Shown: positions 55,488 to 64,000 of the stretch, in pieces
How the letters are laid out: each line of letters starts with the position of its first letter
Numbering within the stretch: the stretch's first letter is position 1
DNA from: Pseudolysinimonas_A sp049651805
GTDB taxonomy: Bacteria > Actinomycetota > Actinomycetes > Actinomycetales > Microbacteriaceae
NCBI RefSeq assembly: GCF_049651805.1
Contig: NZ_JBASCU010000005.1
Span: 31,494 to 95,493 of the forward strand
DNA length: 64,000 nucleotides
Direction: 5' to 3'
The notes under the pieces: model-generated
What the model saw: the letters and a program-made list of their open reading frames with translations, nothing else
Database searches by the model: none
What the model was told of the DNA's origin: nothing
Made by a program: the position numbers and the translations under genes

Positions 55488-56543
55488 TCAGGCAGTGAGG
55501 ATGACCTTGAGCGCCTTCGTCTCGGCCGCGCGACCGAAAACGTCGTAGGCCTCGAGGATGTCGCCGAGGGCGAACCGGTGGCTGATGAACTCGGCTGCCG
55601 GGATCTTGTTCTGCGCCACCATCTTGAGCAGCGTGCCGAGGGTGTTCGTGTTCACGAGCCCCATCGTCATGGTGATGTTCGAGATCCAGAGGTCCTGAAG
55701 GGCGAGCTCGACGGGCTTGCCGTGCACGCCGACGTTGGCGACATGTCCGGCGGGGCGCACGATGTCGAGACACATCTGCCAGGTGGCCGGGATGCCGACG
55801 GCTTCGATCGCGACATCCACGCCGAGTCCGTCGGTGAGGGCGAACACCTGCTGCTTCCAGTCCGCGTCGCTCGAGACGACGGCATCCGTCGCACCGAACT
55901 TCTTCGCGGCTGCGGTGCGGTTGGCGTCGAGGTCGACGGAGATGACGCGCGACGGTCCGTAGAGGCCGGCGGTCGCGATCGCGGCGAGACCGACGGGCCC
56001 CGCGCCGACGACGGCGACGACATCCCCGGCCTTGATCGCCCCGTACTGCACGCCGATCTCGTGACCGGTCGGCAGGATGTCGGAGAGCACACAGCCCAAC
56101 TCGGGGGAGACCTCCTTCGGCAGCACGTAGACCGAGGTCTCGGCGTAGGGAACCCGCACGTACTCAGCCTGGGTGCCGTCGATGAGGTGCCCGAAGATCC
56201 AGCCGATGCCCGACGCGCCCTCGTCGCCGAGGCAGTGCGAGAATACGCCCTTCTTGCAGTACGAGCACTTGCCGCAGGCCGAGATGCACGACAGGATCAC
56301 CTGGTCGCCGACCTTGAGCGTCGTGACCGCCGCACCGATCTCGGTGATCGTGCCGACACCCTCGTGACCGAGGATGCGGCCCGGCGTCACCGCCGGCACG
56401 TCGCCCTTGAGGATGTGCAGGTCGGTGCCGCAGATCGTCGTCGCGTCGATCTTCACGATGATGTCGGTCGGTTGCTGGATGACCGGGTCGGGCACGTCCT
56501 CCCACGACTTCTCGCCGGGACCCTTGTAAACCAGTGCCTTCAT
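55488..56543 (-). CDS. Zinc-dependent alcohol dehydrogenase
   Basis: 351 residues from ATG 56543, preceded by AAAGGTGA; the longer open frame adds an unlikely N-terminus. Catalytic zinc ligands in CGTDLHIL and GHEGVGTITE, and the structural zinc set CGKCSYCKKGVFSHC. The NAD loop is VVGAGPVGLAAIATAG. It is a medium-chain NAD(P)-dependent alcohol dehydrogenase; the substrate is not clear. A 118-bp gap separates it from the vapC 3' end. Confidence 0.93.
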   Translation of the reverse strand: MKALVYKGPGEKSWEDVPDPVIQQPTDIIVKIDATTICGTDLHILKGDVPAVTPGRILGHEGVGTITEIGAAVTTLKVGDQVILSCISACGKCSYCKKGVFSHCLGDEGASGIGWIFGHLIDGTQAEYVRVPYAETSVYVLPKEVSPELGCVLSDILPTGHEIGVQYGAIKAGDVVAVVGAGPVGLAAIATAGLYGPSRVISVDLDANRTAAAKKFGATDAVVSSDADWKQQVFALTDGLGVDVAIEAVGIPATWQMCLDIVRPAGHVANVGVHGKPVELALQDLWISNITMTMGLVNTNTLGTLLKMVAQNKIPAAEFISHRFALGDILEAYDVFGRAAETKALKVILTA

Positions 56544-56661
56544 TGCCGTCACCTTTCGCGTGCGGATGGCCGCGCCAATGATCGGCCGCGATCCTCGTCC
56601 CGAAGCTACGCTCGGCGACTTCGCCGTCAGAGGGTCAAAGGTCCCGTGTGTTGCGGGCGAC

Positions 56662-57066
56662 TCACTCGACGAACACGACAGCGCAGTACGGCTCGGCGGC
56701 CCGGGCAAGTCGCCGGTCGGCGGTCACCAGAGGGATGCCGAGCGCCTCCGCCAGCGCGACATACGACGCGTCGTAGGTCGAGATGTTGTCGCGGAGGGCC
56801 CAGACGCGCGGCAGCAGCGGGACGTGGGGGAATCGGGCCAAGCGCGGCAGCGCGGTCAAGCCTCGTATGGCGGCGTCCGCCTCGCCGATCTCCAGTCGTC
56901 GTTGATGAACGGCTCGGCGTAGTGCGGATGCGACTTCGAGATCGAGCAATTCGGGAGCTGCCAGGGGCTGACGCAGGGCTGCCCGCGCGGTGAAGCGCGC
57001 GCCTCCTCGACCGACCGTTGCCTCGACGATGATCGAGGCATCCACGACCGCGCCGGCTACTCCCAT
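56662..57066 (-). CDS. vapC: VapC-type PIN-domain ribonuclease toxin
   Basis: 134 residues from ATG 57066 (a longer frame to 57141 is out of register with the antitoxin). The PIN acidic residues are D9 (VVDASIIVE), E44 (ELLDLEVASAL), D99 (TYDASYVALAE) and D117 (VTADRRLA), all retained, so it should be active. Targets of VapC toxins are usually tRNA or rRNA. The start overlaps the antitoxin 3' end by 10 bp. Confidence 0.9.
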   Translation of the reverse strand: MGVAGAVVDASIIVEATVGRGGARFTARAALRQPLAAPELLDLEVASALRRAVHQRRLEIGEADAAIRGLTALPRLARFPHVPLLPRVWALRDNISTYDASYVALAEALGIPLVTADRRLARAAEPYCAVVFVE

Positions 57067-57287
57067 TTGCGGTCGGCGTGGATCGCGTCGATGATCTCGT
57101 CGCGCGACATCTGGATCCCGTTTCCCACGAATGCGTCCCACCGCTCCTCAAGAGCGATCTCATCGGCGAGTTCGGTGAGCTCGCGCCGGAGGTACTCCGA
57201 GAGCGAGAGCCCGGCTGCAGCGGCCTTCGCCTTCAGTTTCTGGGTGACTTGATCGCTCAGGTTTCTGATTTGCACCGTCGTTCCCAT
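57057..57287 (-). CDS. vapB: FitA/VapB-type ribbon-helix-helix antitoxin
   Basis: 76 residues from ATG 57287, where the RHH motif begins: TTVQIRNLSDQVTQKLKAKA and LSLSEYLRRELTEL. The C-terminal part (DRKWE) should thread into VapC. It is upstream of and overlapping vapC on the same strand, the usual order. Two TGCATGC sites lie upstream. Confidence 0.88.
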   Translation of the reverse strand: MGTTVQIRNLSDQVTQKLKAKAAAAGLSLSEYLRRELTELADEIALEERWDAFVGNGIQMSRDEIIDAIHADRKWE

Positions 57288-57306
57288 GCTTTCAGGGTAG
57301 CCCGCC

Positions 57307-57335
57307 TGCATGCGAGACGGAGAGTGTTGCATGCA
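57307..57335. promoter_or_regulatory. Candidate vapBC operator: two TGCATGC sites 21 bp apart
   Basis: TGCATGC palindromes start at 57307 and 57328, a 21-bp spacing (two helical turns), 20-48 bp upstream of the vapB start. This layout suits cooperative binding of RHH dimers for autoregulation. The link to VapB is inferred. Confidence 0.5.
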
Positions 57336-57443
57336 CGCGATCATGCGCGTCGCGGCGATGGCGGCGGTGTGGAGCCCGTCGATCGGGGAAAAAATCCCGC
57401 ATCCCACAAGCTGGGAAGGAGCGGCGGCGGAGTGCCTTCCGGC

Positions 57444-57734
57444 ATGTCATTCCAGGCGTACCTCGACAACATCGAAGAGAAGACCGGCCTCGCCCCACGG
57501 CAGTTCCTCGCGCTCGCCGCCCAGAAGGGCTTCGACGCGAACACCAAGGCGGGCCCCATCCTCGCGTGGCTCGCGGAGGACTTCGGACTGGGTCGTGGCC
57601 ACGGAATGGCGCTCGTGCACGTCATCACGAAGGGTCCGAAGATCTCGTCGAAGCACGTCGAGAGCGGCACCGCGCACAGCGACCCCACCGACGAGCTCTG
57701 GCTCGACGGCAAAGCGTCGAACCCGAAGGGCTAG
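57444..57734 (+). CDS. DUF4287 domain protein
   Basis: 96 residues from ATG 57444. Sequence begins SFQAYLDNIEEKTGLAPRQF and has GRGHGMALVHVITKG, matching the DUF4287 family found in Actinobacteria and others. It is a small helical protein with no known function. It is divergent from vapBC and convergent with the XRE gene; the 3' ends overlap by 4 bp. Confidence 0.85.
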   Translation: MSFQAYLDNIEEKTGLAPRQFLALAAQKGFDANTKAGPILAWLAEDFGLGRGHGMALVHVITKGPKISSKHVESGTAHSDPTDELWLDGKASNPKG

Positions 57735-57964
57735 CCCGACCTCACGACGAGCAGGTCGCCGACCGAGCAGTCGAGCGCGTCGCAGATGGCGGTGAGGGTC
57801 GAGAAGCGGATGGCGCGTGCCCGGTCGTTCTTCAGCACCGAGAGGTTCACCAGGCTCACGCCCACCAGCTCCGACAACCGGGTCAGCGTCATCCCGCGGT
57901 CGGCGAGCAGTTCGTCGAGGCGGCAGTGGATGCGGCCGGCATCCTCATCGTCGGCGGGAGCCAT
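57731..57964 (-). CDS. XRE-family helix-turn-helix regulator (YozG-like)
   Basis: 77 residues from ATG 57964, overlapping the preceding DUF2975 stop (TGATG). The HTH is RLDELLADRGMTLTRLSELV through VSLVNLSVLKNDRA (about 15-50), followed by FSTLTAICDALDCSVGDLL. Such small regulators are typically paired with DUF2975 membrane proteins, as here. It probably binds the dyads upstream of the operon. Confidence 0.88.
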   Translation of the reverse strand: MAPADDEDAGRIHCRLDELLADRGMTLTRLSELVGVSLVNLSVLKNDRARAIRFSTLTAICDALDCSVGDLLVVRSG

Positions 57965-58575
57965 CAGACGAGCGCCTCGGTGTCGCGCTGAAGGCGTTGG
58001 CCGATCTCGAACGCCCCGGCGATGACGATGAGCGCGGAGGCCCAGCCGAGTGGGGCGAGGTTGAGCTCGGCGATGAGCAGGGCGCCGTCGGCACCGACTT
58101 GCGCGACGGCTTCGGTGCTCGCGATGCCGCGGAGGAAGGGGGCGACGAGTCCTGCGAGTAGGACAAGGATCGCGACACCCGCCACGCCCCAGGTCGCCGA
58201 TCGCACGAACGGCTTGCCCACGAATACCCGGAGACACAGCCAGACGAGCACCATGCAGATCCCGATCGTGAGCAGCGAGCCCAGCACGATCGCCGCGATG
58301 AGCGCGCCCCGAGCGGCGTCGGACAGGCCTTCGATGACGAGGGTGACCGTGTCGTATTCAGCGGAGACGACAGCCGCTGATCCGCCGACATCGGCCGGAA
58401 CCGGCTCGGCAAGCCGGACGCCCGAGATCGTCGTCGGGTCGGACGCCGCCAGTTCGGCGACGCGACGCACGAGGAAGACCGTTTCGAGCACGCCGATCGC
58501 CCCTGCTGCTCCCGCGACGAACCCGAGGATCGTCTTCTCGACGAGGTTCGCCATCCGCTTCGTGGTGGTGCCCAT
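57964..58575 (-). CDS. DUF2975 membrane protein, second copy
   Basis: 203 residues with four membrane helices; second gene of the cassette. It ends FEIGQRLQRDTEALV, close to FQIGHRLQREAEGLV in the first copy, and the helices align in the same positions, so the two arose by duplication. Function is unknown. It overlaps the first copy by 1 bp and the XRE gene by 1 bp. Confidence 0.83.
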   Translation of the reverse strand: MGTTTKRMANLVEKTILGFVAGAAGAIGVLETVFLVRRVAELAASDPTTISGVRLAEPVPADVGGSAAVVSAEYDTVTLVIEGLSDAARGALIAAIVLGSLLTIGICMVLVWLCLRVFVGKPFVRSATWGVAGVAILVLLAGLVAPFLRGIASTEAVAQVGADGALLIAELNLAPLGWASALIVIAGAFEIGQRLQRDTEALV

Positions 58576-59186
58576 CAGACGAGCCCTTCGGCCTCGCGCT
58601 GCAGGCGGTGCCCGATCTGGAAGGCAGCGCCGATCGCGCCGAGCGCGAGCAGCCCGAAGACGGCGGTGAAGTCGGTCTCAAACAGCACCCCGTCGTAGGA
58701 GTAGTCGCTGACGGCCGAGAGGGTGCCGTTCACGGCCATCGTCTGAAACAGCGAGCCGAGAACCCAGCCGACACCGAGCACGACGACTCCCGTCAGAACG
58801 ATGCGCACGGTCGACTTGGCGAACGCGCGACCGCGGGCGAGGTTGAAGCAGAACAGACAGAGCAGCAGGATGCCGGCGAGGATCGCGAGACCGACGACGA
58901 TCGGCTGGGCGATGAGGGCGAACAGCGTGGCCGGTGCGGGGTCGGTGACCGTGACGATCGCCTGGTCGACCTCGACGGGCACCTCGGCGCCGCCGGGCCC
59001 GATCGGCAGGGTCGCGGTCTCGCCGATGAACGGCACGAGCACCGGGATGTCGCGGCCGGGCAGCACTTCGGCGAGGCGGGTGATCGTCACCCACACGGTC
59101 ACGGCGGCTCCGATCGCGCCGAGAACGATGGTGGCGTACATCCCGATGCGGTCCGATCGGGAGAGGCTGGTGGTGGCAGTACTCAC
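58575..59186 (-). CDS. DUF2975 membrane protein, first copy
   Basis: 203 residues from GTG 59186, preceded by AAGGAAG. Four helices, with a ~50-residue extracytoplasmic loop after the first. First gene of a three-gene operon (2x DUF2975 and XRE), upstream of which lie overlapping dyads. The tandem copy and the small HTH protein suggest a membrane sensor or transporter unit under direct autoregulation. Confidence 0.83.
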   Translation of the reverse strand: MSTATTSLSRSDRIGMYATIVLGAIGAAVTVWVTITRLAEVLPGRDIPVLVPFIGETATLPIGPGGAEVPVEVDQAIVTVTDPAPATLFALIAQPIVVGLAILAGILLLCLFCFNLARGRAFAKSTVRIVLTGVVVLGVGWVLGSLFQTMAVNGTLSAVSDYSYDGVLFETDFTAVFGLLALGAIGAAFQIGHRLQREAEGLV

Positions 59187-59196
59187 GAAGCTTCCT

Positions 59197-59229
59197 TATC
59201 GATAGTCGATGTTATCGACCAACGATAAC
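59197..59229. promoter_or_regulatory. Candidate operator of the DUF2975/XRE operon
   Basis: GTTATCG/CGATAAC (59211-59217, 59223-59229) form perfect 7-bp arms with a 5-bp spacer, and TATCGATA (59198-59205) is a second palindrome. Both contain TATCG and lie 11-43 bp upstream of the GTG start. The small HTH protein of the operon is the likely ligand. Confidence 0.6.
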
Positions 59230-59296
59230 CCACGGCATCCCGATGCTGTCAACCCACGCTGAGCCGTGAGCGAACACGGGACTTTTCGCCGCCGCC

Positions 59297-59322
59297 CGTC
59301 GTTACTCTCGGATGTAACGACG
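59297..59322. promoter_or_regulatory. Candidate operator/promoter of clpC
   Basis: CGTCGTTAC (59297-59305) and GTAACGACG (59314-59322) are perfect 9-bp inverted arms with an 8-bp spacer. TACTCT (59303-59308) within it could be a -10 box. It lies 34 bp before the clpC start. It does not match the ClgR or HspR/HAIR motifs I know. Confidence 0.55.
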
Positions 59323-59355
59323 CCTCCCGACCCTGGCGTTGCGTAGGAGCTAGTG

Positions 59356-61839
<2,484 letters not shown>

Positions 61840-61867
61840 CCTCTGCTGTCGCCATAGAGGGTTCTAT

Positions 61868-61905
61868 GACGTAAGGGATCCCCGCACGCGGGGGTCCCTT
61901 ACGTC
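61868..61905. terminator. Strong hairpin terminator after clpC
   Basis: 18-bp arms GACGTAAGGGATCCCCGC (61868-61885) and its complement (61888-61905) with one G-U and a 2-nt loop, 28 bp after the clpC stop. No U-tract, as for the other hairpins here. Confidence 0.8.
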
Positions 61906-61963
61906 GTTAGGGGGTCCGTCGCGACATCCGGCGTCGAACGACGGGCGGGTAGAGTCGGGCGTC

Positions 61964-62467
61964 GTGAGCGAATTCAGCGTGCGCCCGGCCCGCACCGGCG
62001 ATATCCCCGAGATCGAGACGCTCATCGCTCCGCTCGTCGAGAGCCGCGTGCTGCTCGGCAAGGACCGGGTCGTCTTCTACGAGGCGGTGCAGGAGTTCCG
62101 GGTCGCCGAGGATGCCGAGGGTCGCCTGATCGGGTGCGGTGCCTTGCACGTGATGTGGGAAGACCTCGGTGAGGTGCGCACTCTCGCCGTCGCCGACCAC
62201 TGGCGCGGGCGCGGCGTCGGCAATGCGATCCTCGAGAGCCTCGAGGCGGAGGCCCGCGACCTCGGCCTCTCGCGGCTGTTCTGCCTCACCTTCGAGACCG
62301 GGTTCTTCGGCCGCAACGGGTTCGACGAGATCGAAGAGAGCATCGTGTCGCCCGACGTCTACGCCGAGCTGGTGCGCTCACCGGATGAGGGCGTTGCGGA
62401 GTTCCTCGACCTCTCACGCGTGAAGCCCAACACCCTCGGCAACACGAGGATGCTGAAGCAGCTGTGA
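61964..62467 (+). CDS. argA: Amino-acid N-acetyltransferase (ArgA-type, NAGS-like)
   Basis: 167 residues from GTG 61964. GNAT fold: VRPARTGDIPEIETLIAPLV, GCGALHVMWEDLGEVRTLAV and HWRGRGVGNAILESLEAEA, then ETGFFGRNGF. It closely fits the short actinobacterial N-acetylglutamate synthases (Rv2747-type) of arginine synthesis. The LLM gene overlaps its stop by 4 bp. Confidence 0.87.
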   Translation: MSEFSVRPARTGDIPEIETLIAPLVESRVLLGKDRVVFYEAVQEFRVAEDAEGRLIGCGALHVMWEDLGEVRTLAVADHWRGRGVGNAILESLEAEARDLGLSRLFCLTFETGFFGRNGFDEIEESIVSPDVYAELVRSPDEGVAEFLDLSRVKPNTLGNTRMLKQL

Positions 62468-63213
62468 CCGGTCGGCTCTCGGTCGGCGTGGCCGCGACCC
62501 TCGATCATGCGATCGTCGCCGACCTCGCCCCCCGGCTCGAGCAGCTCGGATTCTTCGCGCTCTGGGTCAACGACACTGCCGGTGCCGACGCCCTTTCCGC
62601 GCTCGCGGTCGCCGCGGCACGCACCGAGCGGCTGCGTCTCGCGGTGGGAGTCATCCCGATGGATCGCCGACCACCCGCCGAGATCCTCGCTGACGTCGCC
62701 GCGCTCGAGCTCCCCGAGGAGAGGCTGGTGCTCGGGGTCGGCTCGGGGTCACGGCGTGGCCACGGTGTGCTCGCCGCCGTCCGTGCCGAACTCGCCGAGC
62801 TGCGGGCGGACACGTCGGCGCGGGTCATGCTCGGAGCCCTCGGACCCGGGATGCGGCGCCTCGCCGCGCAGGCGGCCGACGGTCCGCTGCTGAGCTGGCT
62901 CACCCCCGACCGGTCGGCGGCTATCGCGGGGGAACTCGAGACCTCGACCGTGCTCTATGTGCGCGCCGCCTTCGACGACGACGCGCGGCCGAAGCTCACG
63001 GCGGAGGCGGCCCGGTACGCTCAGTACCCGGCCTACGCAGCACATTTCGCCCGCGAGCGGATCGACCCGCTCGACACCGTCGTCGACGGCGACCTTCAGC
63101 GGGTCGCGGCCTATCGTGCGGCCGTCGACGAGGTCGTGTTGCGCGCAATCGTGGCCGACGAGACGGCGAGCGACTACCTGCGTTTCGCAGAGCACGCTGT
63201 AGCCGCCGCCTGA
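62464..63213 (+). CDS. LLM-class flavin-dependent oxidoreductase-like protein (short)
   Basis: 249 residues from GTG 62464 (GTGA overlap with argA). LGFFALWVNDTAGADALSAL and LVLGVGSGSRRGHGV are typical of luciferase-like TIM barrels, but the protein is about 60-100 residues shorter than normal LLM enzymes and may have lost part of the barrel. It might be a degenerate or specialised member. The substrate is unknown. Confidence 0.75.
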   Translation: MTGRLSVGVAATLDHAIVADLAPRLEQLGFFALWVNDTAGADALSALAVAAARTERLRLAVGVIPMDRRPPAEILADVAALELPEERLVLGVGSGSRRGHGVLAAVRAELAELRADTSARVMLGALGPGMRRLAAQAADGPLLSWLTPDRSAAIAGELETSTVLYVRAAFDDDARPKLTAEAARYAQYPAYAAHFARERIDPLDTVVDGDLQRVAAYRAAVDEVVLRAIVADETASDYLRFAEHAVAAA

Positions 63214-63279
63214 CTCAGGTTCCCCGGGTCCGGGGCGTGCCGACCCGTCTGCCGTGAGACCCGGGCTTACTCTGGCGGC

Positions 63280-63882
63280 ATGTCGACCGTGCGTAACCCC
63301 GTCGGGCCGCAGCCGCCGTCGGTCTACTGGCGGCGTCGCCTGCTGGTGCTGCTCGGGCTGATCGCGGTCGTCGTCATCATCGTGCTGATCATCGCGCGGC
63401 CCGGTGCCGAGAACACCGGGCGCGAGACGCCGGCTCCCTCGAACTCGGCGTCGAGCACCCCGGCCGCCGGCGAAGAGGGCGACCCGTGCAACCCGGCCGT
63501 CATCCAGCTCGAACCGGTCACGGATGCCGCGACCTACGCCTCGGGGGTGCAGCCGCAGATCTCGATGTCGATCACCAACACCGGCTCGGTCGCCTGCACG
63601 CTGGATGTCGGCACCGCCGAGCAGGCGTACTTCATCGTGAGTGGATCGGACCCGATCTGGAACTCCCGCGACTGCCAGCAGAACGCGACGTCGCTCGAAA
63701 TGGAGCTCGAGCCGAACGAGCCGCTCACGACGACTCCGTTCGCCTGGGATCGCACCCGGTCCGCCGCCGACACCTGCGCCGCCGCCCGACCCGAGGTCAT
63801 CGCCGGTGGGGCGACCTACCGCCTGAGCGTCACCCTCGGCGACATCGAGTCCGCCGAGGACACCCCCTTCATCCTCAACTGA
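63280..63882 (+). CDS. Membrane-anchored extracytoplasmic protein of unknown function
   Basis: 200 residues. A single N-terminal membrane helix (about 20-42, LLVLLGLIAVVVIIVLII) is followed by a Ser/Ala/Pro linker and a beta-rich domain with four cysteines (GDPCNPA, VACTLD, RDCQQN, DTCAAA) that could form two disulfides. It loosely resembles DUF4232-type domains but the match is weak. It is followed by a hairpin terminator. Confidence 0.72.
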   Translation: MSTVRNPVGPQPPSVYWRRRLLVLLGLIAVVVIIVLIIARPGAENTGRETPAPSNSASSTPAAGEEGDPCNPAVIQLEPVTDAATYASGVQPQISMSITNTGSVACTLDVGTAEQAYFIVSGSDPIWNSRDCQQNATSLEMELEPNEPLTTTPFAWDRTRSAADTCAAARPEVIAGGATYRLSVTLGDIESAEDTPFILN

Positions 63883-63916
63883 TATGTAGTGCCTTCTTGT
63901 CAAGAGGGCATGGCGA

Positions 63917-63945
63917 GGCGCCGTCCGGCATTCCCGGGCGGCGCC
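63917..63945. terminator. Hairpin terminator
   Basis: 12-bp arms GGCGCCGTCCGG/CCGGGCGGCGCC (one G-U) with loop CATTC, 34 bp after the membrane-anchored protein gene. The remaining 55 bases to the window edge show no gene. Confidence 0.7.
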
Positions 63946-64000
63946 CCTTGCTTCGTGGTCTGGTTGGCCGGTGAGCGTGTCGTTGCGACGCGCGGTCAGT

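Noticed and set aside
63883..64000. Possible further gene at the right edge
   Set aside because: Only a hairpin and about 55 bases of unassigned sequence remain; no start with a ribosome site and plausible protein can be seen.

Overview
The window looks like chromosomal DNA of a high-GC actinobacterium, most likely a member of the Microbacteriaceae. This is inferred from the strongly G/C-ending codons, the many GTG starts and ATGA/GTGA start-stop overlaps, intergenic hairpins without U-tracts, tRNA genes mostly lacking an encoded CCA, a C-terminal LALTG wall-sorting motif of the class E sortase type, and the tilS-hpt-ftsH-folE-folP-folB-folK order typical of Actinobacteria. I see no prophage, insertion sequence, CRISPR array or rRNA.

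Layout. 1-8 kb: 3' part of an RND efflux pump, a lipoprotein esterase, a DEAD-box RNA helicase with a repetitive N-terminus and long leader, and DUF418, DUF427 and flavodoxin-like genes. 7.9-11.2 kb: a four-gene compatible-solute (glycine betaine type) ABC importer. 11.2-24 kb: EamA exporter, RecQ, GNAT, YpfJ-type metalloprotease, acyl-CoA dehydrogenase, an ArsR/YCII operon with a readable promoter-operator, a VIT1 transporter, an SDR, a MASE1 histidine kinase divergent from a receiver-only regulator, and three tRNAs (Phe, Asp, Glu). 24-28 kb: two paralogous coiled-coil cell-wall hydrolases (M23 and NlpC/P60), a lipoprotein and pyrophosphatase. 28-40 kb: tilS-hpt-ftsH-folate operon, DUF3180, two PH-domain membrane proteins, a DUF2520 protein, panC and lysS. 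40-48 kb: a 1230-residue wall-anchored surface protein made of CnaB-like and DUF11-like repeats, an Fn3-like membrane protein, two tiny membrane proteins, an AbiEi/DUF559-type gene between two related 81-bp repeats, LppM and pirin. 48-55.5 kb: a peptide-type ABC importer co-transcribed with a flavin monooxygenase and an FMN reductase. 55.5-64 kb: zinc alcohol dehydrogenase, vapBC, DUF4287, an XRE/2xDUF2975 cassette, clpC, an ArgA-type acetyltransferase, an LLM protein and a membrane-anchored protein.

Most worth a second look: (1) a 109-bp element with perfect 17-bp inverted ends sits in frame inside tilS; (2) elements with related ends flank the DUF559 gene as an 81-bp pair; (3) a second hairpin repeat family (four clear copies) shows compensatory changes in its central stem; (4) the 7-mer GGATGCC is strongly preferred on both strands, at the cost of rare Asp GAT and Ala GCA codons; (5) the importer-monooxygenase-reductase operon, probably for an unidentified organosulfur or aminopolycarboxylate-like substrate; (6) readable operators at arsR, vapBC, DUF2975 and clpC.
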